A stretch of DNA of 6,150 nucleotides from Candidatus Nomurabacteria bacterium (GCA_020846955.1 JADLCZ010000089.1:1-6150); one strand, 5' to 3'. Positions 1 through 6,114 are shown, counted from the first letter of the stretch. Notes: generated by a model from the letters alone, not told the origin. Program-made: numbers and translations.

Positions 1-767
1 GTATCGGCAATTTGGATACCATTTTTCTCTGAATAGCAACCAATACAATAAGTCTCGCCAAGCTTACCCTTATGAAGAATCAAGTCGATTGCTATACAAT
101 GGTCGGTAACATAAAGGTAGTCTCGCACTGCAAGACCTGCCCCGTATATCGGTAAAGGAATGTTTTTAAAAGCGTTGGTAATAAAAAGGGGAATAATTTT
201 CTCGGGGAATTGATACGGTCCGTAATTGTTGGTGCAATTGGAAATGGTGGCAGGGAAGTTGTATGTCTCGATATAGGCCCTTACCAAGTGGTCCGAGCCA
301 GCTTTGCTTGCTGCATACGGGGAGCGGGGAGCGTAGGGAGTACTCTCATTAAACCTCTCATCTTTGTTATCAAGAGGCAAAGTACCAAAAACTTCATCGG
401 TAGAAATATGATGAAATCTTTTTATATTAAGTTCACGAGCAAATTCGAGTAATATTTCAGTTCCAACAACATTTGTTTCGACAAAGATTGCTGGGCCAGA
501 GATAGATCTATCTACATGCGATTCAGCTGCGAAGTGTACTACCAGGTCACAACCTTCCATGGCTTTCTTTACAATCTCTCTGTTACAAATGTTGCCATGG
601 ATAAATGTGTAGTTTGGGTTATTTGCAACAGTTTTTAAATTTTCTAAATTACCCGCATAGGTCAAAGCATCCAAATTCACAATTTTGTAATCTGGATATT
701 TCTCCATCATATAGATGATAAAGTTTGACCCTATAAATCCTGCTCCACCTGTAACGAGTATTTTCAT
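1..767 (-). CDS. rmlB: dTDP-glucose 4,6-dehydratase RmlB, C-terminus cut off by window edge
   Basis: Second enzyme of dTDP-L-rhamnose synthesis: NAD-dependent conversion of dTDP-glucose to dTDP-4-dehydro-6-deoxyglucose, in the cytoplasm. My reverse-strand translation gives 255 uninterrupted residues from ATG 767-765, running off the left edge; the family is usually about 330-360 residues, so roughly the last quarter is missing. Visible are the N-terminal Rossmann motif TGGAGFIGS (6-14), AAESHVDRS (80-88), the catalytic STDE (Thr123, Asp124, Glu125), the YxxxK pair (Tyr151, Lys155), NNYGPYQFPEK (180-190) and the RDYLYVTDH block near 214. This is the extended short-chain dehydrogenase fold. The start lies 6 nt after the rmlC stop, with no Shine-Dalgarno sequence, so coupled translation is likely. 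One oddity is Asn59 in GNIC, where relatives usually have Asp at an NAD-adenine contact. Identification is very secure. Confidence 0.97.
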   Translation of the reverse strand, partial: MKILVTGGAGFIGSNFIIYMMEKYPDYKIVNLDALTYAGNLENLKTVANNPNYTFIHGNICNREIVKKAMEGCDLVVHFAAESHVDRSISGPAIFVETNVVGTEILLEFARELNIKRFHHISTDEVFGTLPLDNKDERFNESTPYAPRSPYAASKAGSDHLVRAYIETYNFPATISNCTNNYGPYQFPEKIIPLFITNAFKNIPLPIYGAGLAVRDYLYVTDHCIAIDLILHKGKLGETYCIGCYSEKNGIQIAD

Positions 768-773
768 ATATTA

Positions 774-1319
774 TTAAAAATTAATATCAATATCATTCAA
801 ATAGGGGGCACCTAAGTCCTTCTCTGACAAGATAGGATTACTTATAGCCCAATCTATTCCAAGCTCTGGATCGTCATACCTAATACCGATCTCGTGGTCT
901 TTGCTGTATTTATTATCCACTTTGTAATGGAATTCAGTGTCGTCTTCTAGTAATATAAATCCATGCGCAAAACCCTGAGGTATAAATAATTGTCTTTTGT
1001 TTTGCGCTGTAAGTTCTACAGCTACCCATTTCTTAAATGTGGGAGAATTCTTTCTTAAATCTACGGCCACATCTAGGACCGCCCCTCTTGTGCATCTAAC
1101 CAATTTTGCTTGAGAATAAGGACTTTTTTGTAAGTGTAGGCCCCGAAGGGTACCTTTTTTAAGACTAAAAGAATGATTGTCTTGGATAAAATTTATATCG
1201 ATTCCATATTCTTTAAATTTTTCTTTATTATAAGTTTCGGCAAACCAGCCACGATGATCTTCAAAAACATCAGGTTCAATTATTAGTACATCTTTGATTT
1301 CTGTTGGTGTGATTTTCAT
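774..1319 (-). CDS. rmlC: dTDP-4-dehydrorhamnose 3,5-epimerase RmlC
   Basis: Third enzyme of the dTDP-L-rhamnose pathway; it epimerises C3 and C5 of dTDP-4-dehydro-6-deoxyglucose without a cofactor, as a dimeric cupin. The 181 residues match the usual family length. Visible signatures are EDHRGWFAE (20-28), the substrate-binding and catalytic segment GTLRGLHLQ (56-64) with the expected base His62, the core strand LDVAVDLR (82-89), IPQGFAHGF (113-121) with His119, and Tyr132, the expected general acid. The C-terminal part keeps DPELGIDW (150-157). The start is chosen at ATG 1319-1317, which overlaps the rmlA stop by one base (TAATG), a classic coupling arrangement; there is no clear Shine-Dalgarno sequence. 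The gene ends with two consecutive TAA stops just before rmlB. It is complete, with no missing key residue. Confidence 0.97.
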   Translation of the reverse strand: MKITPTEIKDVLIIEPDVFEDHRGWFAETYNKEKFKEYGIDINFIQDNHSFSLKKGTLRGLHLQKSPYSQAKLVRCTRGAVLDVAVDLRKNSPTFKKWVAVELTAQNKRQLFIPQGFAHGFILLEDDTEFHYKVDNKYSKDHEIGIRYDDPELGIDWAISNPILSEKDLGAPYLNDIDINF

Positions 1320-2200
1320 TATTTTTCTTTGGCGACTTTCATTAAATATTGTCCGTATTTGGAATTTAGATATTTTTTTGCAATTTGTTCTAGTTTATTT
1401 TTTGCAATCCAATTATTTCTAAATGCGATTTCTTCTAGGGCTGCGATTTTAGTATTTTGTCTATCCTCAATAATTTTTACAAATTCACTGGCTTCATGCA
1501 GGGAATCAATAGTGCCTGCGTCAAGCCAAGCGAAACCACGGCCCAATAATTTTACATCTAGGGATTTATTTTTTAAATACAATGCATTAATGTCTGTTAT
1601 CTCGAGTTCTCCTCGGGCGCTAGGTTGGATTTTCTTTGCAAAGTTTATAACTTTATTGTCATAGAAATATAGTCCTGTAACTGCATAATTTGATTTAGGA
1701 CTTTTTGGCTTTTCTGTTATTGAGGTTGCCTTACCTTTTTTATCAAATTCAACTACACCGAATCTCTCAGGGTCGTTTACATAATATCCAAATATTGTGG
1801 CACCCGTTTTTTTATTTTTTGCATCTTGTAGGAGCTTGATAAGACCATTACCATAAAATATATTATCACCTAGTATCATGGCCACATTGTCTTTCCCTAT
1901 AAATTTTTCTCCTATAATAAAGGCTTGGGCTAGTCCTTCTGGCTTTTCTTGTATAGCATACGATAGTTTTATACCTAAATTTGCTCCATCACCCAATAAT
2001 TTTTCGAAGTTCGGCAAATCGTGTGGGGTCGAAATAATCAGTATATCTCTGATACCGGCAAGCATAAGTATGGAGAGAGGGTAGTATATCATCGGCTTGT
2101 CGAATACAGGCAAAAGTTGCTTGCTCATAGCCATAGTTAGGGGATAGAGCCTTGTGCCGCTTCCACCTGCTAGTATTATACCTTTTGTGTGTTTTGCCAT
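1319..2200 (-). CDS. rmlA: Glucose-1-phosphate thymidylyltransferase RmlA
   Basis: First enzyme of dTDP-L-rhamnose synthesis: dTTP plus glucose-1-phosphate gives dTDP-glucose and pyrophosphate. The 293 residues are the normal length for the short tetrameric type. The nucleotide-binding loop LAGGSGTRLYPLT (10-22) is followed by Lys27 in SKQLLPV and by the QEKPEGLAQAF block (84-94). LGDNIFYG (110-117) carries the metal ligand Asp112; then come EKP (163-165), GELEITD (197-203) and WLDAGT (225-230) with the second metal ligand Asp227. The C-terminal helical region is present. ATG 2200 is preferred because the nucleotide-binding loop starts at the usual distance from it. There is no proper Shine-Dalgarno sequence. 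A near-consensus promoter lies in the 81-nt gap upstream, so rmlACB may be transcribed on its own as well as by read-through from the flippase gene. Confidence 0.97.
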   Translation of the reverse strand: MAKHTKGIILAGGSGTRLYPLTMAMSKQLLPVFDKPMIYYPLSILMLAGIRDILIISTPHDLPNFEKLLGDGANLGIKLSYAIQEKPEGLAQAFIIGEKFIGKDNVAMILGDNIFYGNGLIKLLQDAKNKKTGATIFGYYVNDPERFGVVEFDKKGKATSITEKPKSPKSNYAVTGLYFYDNKVINFAKKIQPSARGELEITDINALYLKNKSLDVKLLGRGFAWLDAGTIDSLHEASEFVKIIEDRQNTKIAALEEIAFRNNWIAKNKLEQIAKKYLNSKYGQYLMKVAKEK

Positions 2201-2225
2201 TGTAAAATAAGACTCGTATTATTAT

Positions 2226-2254
2226 ATTATAAAAGTAACACAAAATACTATTAA
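2226..2254 (-). promoter_or_regulatory. Predicted sigma-70-type promoter for rmlACB
   Basis: On the minus strand a -35-like TTAATA (2254-2249, four of six consensus bases) is followed after 17 nt by a perfect -10 TATAAT (2231-2226). A second, overlapping TATAAT lies at 2226-2221. Transcription would begin about 15-20 nt before the rmlA ATG at 2200. It is the only stretch of the minus-strand series long enough for an internal promoter. The surrounding DNA is very AT-rich, which raises the chance of accidental -10 matches. Confidence 0.55.
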
Positions 2255-2281
2255 AACCAAACAAAAAAAGATTTTTCCAGA

Positions 2282-3733
2282 CTACTCTTTTAATGCATTT
2301 TGGACCTGAAAAATACTTTTTTCTTTGGTTATAATTAACACAATAAAATATATAATTATAGAGGATATTATAGATATATATAAATTCATATTTAAATATT
2401 TAAATAAATATAAAAATAGAGACATAATGACAGAAGCGAAAATTATTTTTGTCAAATTATCAAATATCTTTAATTCAATAATTTTATTTAATTGGTTTTT
2501 CATCAGAATCAGAATTAGTATTTGGCTTATAAGAGTTGCTGTTGCTGATCCAATACCGCCATACTTTGGTATCAATAAAATATTTATTAATACATTTAAT
2601 ATTGTTCCGATCAGAGATATTTTTATAATTGAGCTGTGCTTGTTGAATATAAAAATAATACTATTAAATATAAAGGCAGGAAATACAAATAAAATACTTA
2701 TTAGAGAAATTTTAAACATATATATAGCAGGGGCATATTCCATTCCAAAAAGTTTGACTATTAACTGATCCCCGATTATTAATCCCCCTAATACGACAGG
2801 GATAGAAAATAAATAAATTATCTTTACAGATGAATTTACTACATTTTTAATTTTATCTTTGTTATTTAAATGTCTTGAGAGTGTAGGTAGTAATGAAGAG
2901 GTAATCAAACCAGGGATTATGTATAGAAATGCCACAACTCTCTGGCTTGTTGCATAAAATCCGACTTCATCTGTTCCTTTGATCCACCCAAGCATGACAG
3001 TGTCTGTGTTTGACATTATTGGTGCAAGTATCGCAAAAAAGGCAAAAGGCCACGCAATTGTCATTAATGGCATTACTAGATTTTTTGAAAAGTTTTTTGT
3101 TAGATTTCTAAAATATTTTCTGAAAATAATTATCGTAAAGATTAGTCCAGATAGGCTACCAAGCATGTACCCGATTGCTAGTGAATATACCGTTCTTGAG
3201 TTTATCAAAAATAAATATGCGAACACAACAATCAAAATATTTGTTATTATTTTTACAAATGCTTCGACTTCCATCTTCTCCATTGACCTATTTATTGCAA
3301 ACGCAAAATCTCTGAAACCCTCAAAAATCATTAATAATCCTATGATTGGGATTATCGAAGTAGATAAATTGTTTTTTGTAAACACAGGAGCCAATATTAT
3401 TATAAATATGAATATAATAATATTTAATATTATTTTAATTAAAAAGGAAGTAGCAATATATTGATTTCTTAAGCTATTATCTTTAGATAGTTCTCGGGTT
3501 AATATTGAAGAAAGTCCAACATCAGAAAATATCATAAAGAGACTACACAATGATATCGTATATGAAAATGCTCCCCAGTCTGATACACCGAGTATTTTTA
3601 TAGCATAAAATATTATGATCAACTTTAGTAATCTGCTTGTTATTTCCCCAAACGCGATCCAAAAAGTATTTTTTGTTAATACTTGATTTATGCTTTTATT
3701 CGTGAATAAAAATGTTTTTATTTTTGGGAACAT
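2282..3733 (-). CDS. wzx: Wzx-type polysaccharide flippase (oligosaccharide-lipid exporter family)
   Basis: Integral membrane protein expected to flip an undecaprenyl-linked oligosaccharide from the inner to the outer face of the cytoplasmic membrane. The 483 residues fit the family, and hydrophobic segments run throughout (roughly 24-48, 55-75, 92-118, 125-146, 158-178, 183-205, 222-242 and a similar series to 468), consistent with 12-14 helices. Family-like stretches are FSDVGLSSILTREL (69-82), DTVMLGWIKGTDEVGFY (244-260), the YIIPGLITSSLLP turn (271-283) and IPKYGGIGSATA (388-399). The ATG follows the stop of the glycosylphosphotransferase gene by one base and lacks a Shine-Dalgarno sequence, so translational coupling is likely. 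The coding DNA is extremely AT-rich, more so than rmlB, as is common for flippase genes of surface-glycan clusters. The glycan substrate cannot be told from sequence; the wzx symbol denotes family, not proven orthology. Confidence 0.9.
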   Translation of the reverse strand: MFPKIKTFLFTNKSINQVLTKNTFWIAFGEITSRLLKLIIIFYAIKILGVSDWGAFSYTISLCSLFMIFSDVGLSSILTRELSKDNSLRNQYIATSFLIKIILNIIIFIFIIILAPVFTKNNLSTSIIPIIGLLMIFEGFRDFAFAINRSMEKMEVEAFVKIITNILIVVFAYLFLINSRTVYSLAIGYMLGSLSGLIFTIIIFRKYFRNLTKNFSKNLVMPLMTIAWPFAFFAILAPIMSNTDTVMLGWIKGTDEVGFYATSQRVVAFLYIIPGLITSSLLPTLSRHLNNKDKIKNVVNSSVKIIYLFSIPVVLGGLIIGDQLIVKLFGMEYAPAIYMFKISLISILFVFPAFIFNSIIFIFNKHSSIIKISLIGTILNVLINILLIPKYGGIGSATATLISQILILILMKNQLNKIIELKIFDNLTKIIFASVIMSLFLYLFKYLNMNLYISIISSIIIYFIVLIITKEKSIFQVQNALKE

Positions 3734-3734
3734 A

Positions 3735-5042
3735 TTAGTGTTTTTGTAAGATCATTGCAATTGTTTTTATCACGATCAAAAAATCAAGGAAAATGCTTCT
3801 GTTCTTTATATAGTAGAAGTCGTATTTCAATTTTTCTTTTGAATCTTCTACTGATGCGCCATAGCGGTAGTTGATCTGTGCCCAGCCCGTTAGTCCTGGC
3901 AAAACACTGTGTCGTAGGTCATAGTACTGTACTTGGTCATTTAATAACTTTGTAAATTCTGGGCGCTCTGGTCTTGGCCCTACAAAAGAGATATCACCCT
4001 TTATTATATTTATAAGTTGTGGAATCTCATCTAAATGAGTCTTTCTAATAAATTTACCAAATGATGTTATACGGCTATCAGACTTATCATCAGTAGTCCA
4101 GACAGCGCCATCTTTCTCCGCATCAGTTTTCATTGAACGGAATTTATAAATAGTAAATAAAGTATCATTTATAGTCACACGAGTTTGCTTGTAGAGCACA
4201 GGGCCACGAGAAGTGAGCTTGATTATAATAGCTATCAATATATACAAAGGGGATAGTAAGACTAGTAAAACTAAACTAATAATAAAGTCCAGAAATCTCT
4301 TAACAAATACATAAAATGTTTTGTTTCTATTCACATATTCTATTATCTTGTCTTTGTTGATTGTCTCGGTTGGAATTTTTTGGAAATTTTCTTCATAGAA
4401 CATATTGATCGTATATACAGAGATGTCATTTTTCAGCAAAGAGTACAACTTCTCAAAAGCTTCGTTCTGCACTGAGTCTATGATTACTATATCTGGACCA
4501 CTTTTAATTATTTCTTCGTAATTAAAGATCTTTGCTTCACTGATTACTTCGTAGCCGATATTCTCATTCTTTTTGATTTCATCAACTAAATTATTGTGAA
4601 GGTTGTTTATGATATAAACTTTTCTATTTATCTTTTTGTTTTTGTAATACCTACGAATAAGTATCCTGAGGTAGAAATCTATTAATCCAAAGATGATTGT
4701 GAAAATTATTAGATTTGTTTTTGGAGTTAGATCAAAGAATGCACCAAATACATAGAATACTAAGATCGATGTTGCAAAAGAGATTATAATACTCTTGATA
4801 AATGAATCTGTGAATTCAGTGATGTTCCGATTAAAGCGGAAGGAATATAAATTGAATATGTATAAATTGAGCAAAAATATGCCAATAATAACCACAAAAG
4901 GTAGACTGTGGATAGATAATTGGGCATCGAAATTAACACCCTTGTATCTAATTAGCAAGGTTAAACACAAGGCAAAATACCCAACAAATATGTCTAAAAA
5001 TAGTATTATTGTCTTACGAAACTTAATTAAAAAATCAGTCAT
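3735..5042 (-). CDS. Polyprenyl (undecaprenyl-phosphate) glycosylphosphotransferase, initiating enzyme
   Basis: Predicted to transfer a sugar-1-phosphate from a nucleotide sugar to undecaprenyl phosphate, the first committed step of lipid-linked glycan assembly. The 435 residues have the full WbaP/WcaJ-like layout. Four N-terminal membrane helices (about 11-31, 47-66, 82-103, 111-130) are followed by a cytoplasmic Rossmann-like domain (about 138-240, including KVYIINN and GPDIVIID), a membrane or re-entrant helix (250-275) and the catalytic sugar-transferase domain to the end. Catalytic-domain marks are KRFLDFIIS (248-256), SRGPVLYKQTR (278-288), YKFRSM (299-304), the Asp338-Glu339 pair in THLDEIPQL, KGDISFVGPRPERPEF (348-363) and LPGLTGWAQINYRYGAS (381-397). 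ATG 5042 gives a natural N-terminus just before helix 1. It heads the minus-strand cluster and is followed 1 nt later by the flippase gene. The donor sugar is not predictable here; glucose, galactose or a deoxysugar are all possible. Confidence 0.95.
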   Translation of the reverse strand: MTDFLIKFRKTIILFLDIFVGYFALCLTLLIRYKGVNFDAQLSIHSLPFVVIIGIFLLNLYIFNLYSFRFNRNITEFTDSFIKSIIISFATSILVFYVFGAFFDLTPKTNLIIFTIIFGLIDFYLRILIRRYYKNKKINRKVYIINNLHNNLVDEIKKNENIGYEVISEAKIFNYEEIIKSGPDIVIIDSVQNEAFEKLYSLLKNDISVYTINMFYEENFQKIPTETINKDKIIEYVNRNKTFYVFVKRFLDFIISLVLLVLLSPLYILIAIIIKLTSRGPVLYKQTRVTINDTLFTIYKFRSMKTDAEKDGAVWTTDDKSDSRITSFGKFIRKTHLDEIPQLINIIKGDISFVGPRPERPEFTKLLNDQVQYYDLRHSVLPGLTGWAQINYRYGASVEDSKEKLKYDFYYIKNRSIFLDFLIVIKTIAMILQKH

Positions 5043-5062
5043 TGTATAAGCGTACTATACAA
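5042..5062. promoter_or_regulatory. Operator-like inverted repeat across the -10 box and start codon of the glycosylphosphotransferase gene
   Basis: The perfect 7-bp arms TTGTATA (5042-5048) and TATACAA (5056-5062) flank a 7-nt centre. The dyad covers the candidate minus-strand -10 box (5059-5054) and reaches the first base of the start codon. A protein bound here would block transcription of the glycan cluster. The repeat is seen directly; the operator role is inference, and AT-rich DNA yields short dyads by chance. Confidence 0.4.
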
Positions 5063-5082
5063 CAAATCCACCCCAAAATCCA
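5054..5082 (-). promoter_or_regulatory. Candidate promoter for the glycosylphosphotransferase-flippase operon
   Basis: On the minus strand a good -10 box TATAGT (5059-5054) lies 11 nt before the ATG at 5042. The hexamer 17 nt upstream, TGGATT (5082-5077), matches the -35 consensus at only three positions. Transcription would start about 4-5 nt before the start codon, giving an almost leaderless mRNA. The weak -35 box suggests low or activator-dependent activity, or that the true promoter differs. Confidence 0.4.
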
Positions 5083-5083
5083 C
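5064..5083. repeat. Two 8-bp direct repeats (AAATCCAC) in the divergent control region
   Basis: AAATCCAC occurs at 5064-5071 and again at 5076-5083, so the copies are 12 bp apart start to start, a little over one helical turn. They lie between the two divergent promoters and overlap the weak minus-strand -35 position. The pair could be a binding site for a regulator contacting one DNA face; that function is inferred from position only. Confidence 0.45.
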
Positions 5084-5087
5084 TGTG

Positions 5088-5117
5088 TTGACTTGCTGTA
5101 AAGATATAAAGTATAAT
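5088..5117 (+). promoter_or_regulatory. Strong sigma-70-type promoter, predicted to give a leaderless mRNA
   Basis: TTGACT (5088-5093, five of six -35 consensus bases), an 18-nt spacer, then a perfect TATAAT (5112-5117). The ATG at 5124 begins 6 nt after the -10 box, where transcription would normally start, so the mRNA should start at or within a base or two of the initiation codon. No Shine-Dalgarno sequence is present, which agrees with leaderless translation. Confidence 0.75.
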
Positions 5118-5123
5118 TAAATT

Positions 5124-5438
5124 ATGGTAAAAAGTGATAGTAAAAAAATAGATAATATTGAAAAACTAGTTGAAACTATTGCTATTGGCGTGTCTAAGCT
5201 TACAGACAAGGTAGATGGTCTTGATAGTAAGGTTGATGTTTTAGATAGCAGGGTTACTAATTTGGAGAAAGATATGACCGTAATGAAAAAAGATATTGTT
5301 GAAGTGAAAGAAAACATAAAAGCTACTCGTAGTGATGTTCTAAATATGGGAGATAAATTTGTATCAAACTACACCTTCAATCAACTCGCTGAACGCGTAT
5401 ACACTCTAGAAAAAAGAGCAAAATCAACCCGTAAATAA
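5124..5438 (+). CDS. Small coiled-coil protein of unknown function
   Basis: A 104-residue, highly charged, soluble protein with no signal peptide or membrane helix. From Leu26 to Ile65 the hydrophobic residues keep a strict 4-3 heptad spacing (Leu26, Val30, Leu33, Val37, Leu40, Val44, Leu47, Met51, Met54, Ile58, Val61, Ile65), so a dimeric or trimeric coiled coil is very likely. The C-terminal part (about 84-99, with YTFNQLAERVYTLEKR) looks like a separate short helix. Similar small heptad proteins are frequent in Patescibacteria genomes by general recollection, not checked here. The ATG is fixed by the near-consensus promoter just upstream and by the predicted leaderless start. The next gene follows after 38 nt on the same strand and may be co-transcribed. 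No partner or process can be named; it diverges from the glycan cluster and need not be related to it. Confidence 0.85.
   Translation: MVKSDSKKIDNIEKLVETIAIGVSKLTDKVDGLDSKVDVLDSRVTNLEKDMTVMKKDIVEVKENIKATRSDVLNMGDKFVSNYTFNQLAERVYTLEKRAKSTRK
5202..5264 (+). repeat. Degenerate 21-bp tandem repeats encoding coiled-coil heptads
   Basis: Three consecutive 21-nt units (5202-5222, 5223-5243, 5244-5264) encode TDKVDGL, DSKVDVL and DSRVTNL. The units are clearly related at the DNA level, especially the GATAG start and GGTT core of the last two. This pattern fits growth of the coiled coil by in-frame duplication of one heptad, although selection for heptads would also produce some likeness. Confidence 0.6.
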
Positions 5439-5476
5439 GGAAGAGCTGTTTTTTCTTAGAATTGTATTTTAATTTT

Positions 5477-6079
5477 ATGAAAATTCTGGGTATTATTTTA
5501 GGTTTTTTTATTGGAAGCATACTACTTTTCCAGGTGTTTGTTGAGTATAGGTTTCATTTTAAGCCCGCTGTGAATTTTTTGGTAAAAAATTTTTTACCAA
5601 GTTCGTGTAATGGGAAAAAAGATTGTGATGAATTGCGAGTATTACCAAAAGTTCTTCAGGGTAAAAAAATAGTTTTTAATCCAGACACCAATGTATTTTT
5701 TGAACCTTTTAGTAGAAATGCAGAAGTGAATATCTCTCATTTAGATACTATTGGATTTTTAGATACTTCAAATTTTGACCCAAATGCGGATCTAGTAGAC
5801 CCAACTTTGAATCATCGTGGGTCTTTAAAAGATAGAGAATATATAATAATAAGATCAGTATACCACTATAAGTGTACATACTGTATTGATAGCTCAGATT
5901 ACTCTTTTATTGTTTTAGAAGACTCCAATGGTAATAGATTTGTCTCTTTACTTAATAGATATGACAGTTCAGTGGATCCAGGTAGGCTACTGTCTTGGGA
6001 TGAATATCTTCCTTTTTACTTAGGTAATGATAATGAAGGCAAAGATAGATTAGAAGCAAAATTAGTTAATATCCAATAA
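5477..6079 (+). CDS. Membrane-anchored protein of unknown function with four cysteines
   Basis: I do not recognise this protein. From ATG 5477 it has 200 residues. Residues 1-22 form one hydrophobic segment (MKILGIILGFF...) followed by charged residues, so it is probably a signal anchor with the rest outside the cytoplasm; no lipobox is seen. The exposed part has only four cysteines, Cys44 and Cys50 (CNGKKDC) and Cys133 and Cys136 (CTYC), which could form two disulfides or a metal site. The stretch near 121-162 (YIIIRSVYHY, YSFIVLED, RFVSLLNRY) looks beta-rich. A TTG at 5462 would add five residues (MYFNF), but ATG 5477 is preferred because the added residues contribute nothing recognisable. 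No Shine-Dalgarno sequence is close: AAGGAAG at 5437-5443 is too far from either start. It lies 38 nt after the coiled-coil gene, probably in the same transcript. Confidence 0.8.
   Translation: MKILGIILGFFIGSILLFQVFVEYRFHFKPAVNFLVKNFLPSSCNGKKDCDELRVLPKVLQGKKIVFNPDTNVFFEPFSRNAEVNISHLDTIGFLDTSNFDPNADLVDPTLNHRGSLKDREYIIIRSVYHYKCTYCIDSSDYSFIVLEDSNGNRFVSLLNRYDSSVDPGRLLSWDEYLPFYLGNDNEGKDRLEAKLVNIQ
5579..5600. repeat. Perfect 22-bp palindrome inside a coding region
   Basis: The arms TTGGTAAAAAA (5579-5589) and TTTTTTACCAA (5590-5600) are exact reverse complements with no spacer. The palindrome lies inside the four-cysteine protein gene and encodes part of NFLVKNFLP. As DNA it has an A6T6 centre, a type of tract known to bend DNA. 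Any function is unknown. Confidence 0.7.
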
Positions 6080-6114
6080 GAAAGTACAGTTCCTACTTGA
6101 ATTTATATATAATG

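Noticed and set aside
210..452. Open frame on the plus strand opposite rmlB
   Set aside because: It lies wholly antisense to a well-conserved RmlB coding region and its translation has no recognisable motif.
2264..2279. Possible terminator (AAAAATC followed by a T-run) after the flippase gene on the minus strand
   Set aside because: No GC stem; the AAAAA/TTTTT pairing would leave a two-base loop and is only homopolymer complementarity.
2389..2406. 18-bp all-A/T palindrome inside the flippase gene
   Set aside because: It consists only of A and T in a stretch that is about 90 percent A/T, so chance is an adequate explanation.
2325..3464. Two long plus-strand open frames opposite the flippase gene
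   Set aside because: Very AT-rich, Ile/Asn-rich antisense shadows; the minus-strand frame has family motifs and regular membrane helices.
5117..5317. Minus-strand open frame opposite the coiled-coil gene
   Set aside because: Its Ser/Thr/Leu-rich translation is the antisense image of the heptad repeats, and the plus strand has the promoter and regular coiled coil.
5437..5443. AAGGAAG as a Shine-Dalgarno site for the next gene
   Set aside because: It overlaps the preceding stop codon and lies 18 nt from the TTG and 33 nt from the ATG, too far for normal use.
5465..5476. TATTTT ending 6 nt before ATG 5477, a possible second leaderless promoter
   Set aside because: The spacing matches the strong promoter at 5088-5117, but only four of six -10 bases agree and no -35 box is found at 16-18 nt upstream.
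6082..6098. Small hairpin (AAGTA/TACTT with a 7-nt loop) just after the stop at 6079
   Set aside because: Five base pairs with one G-C and no following T-run is too weak to call a terminator.
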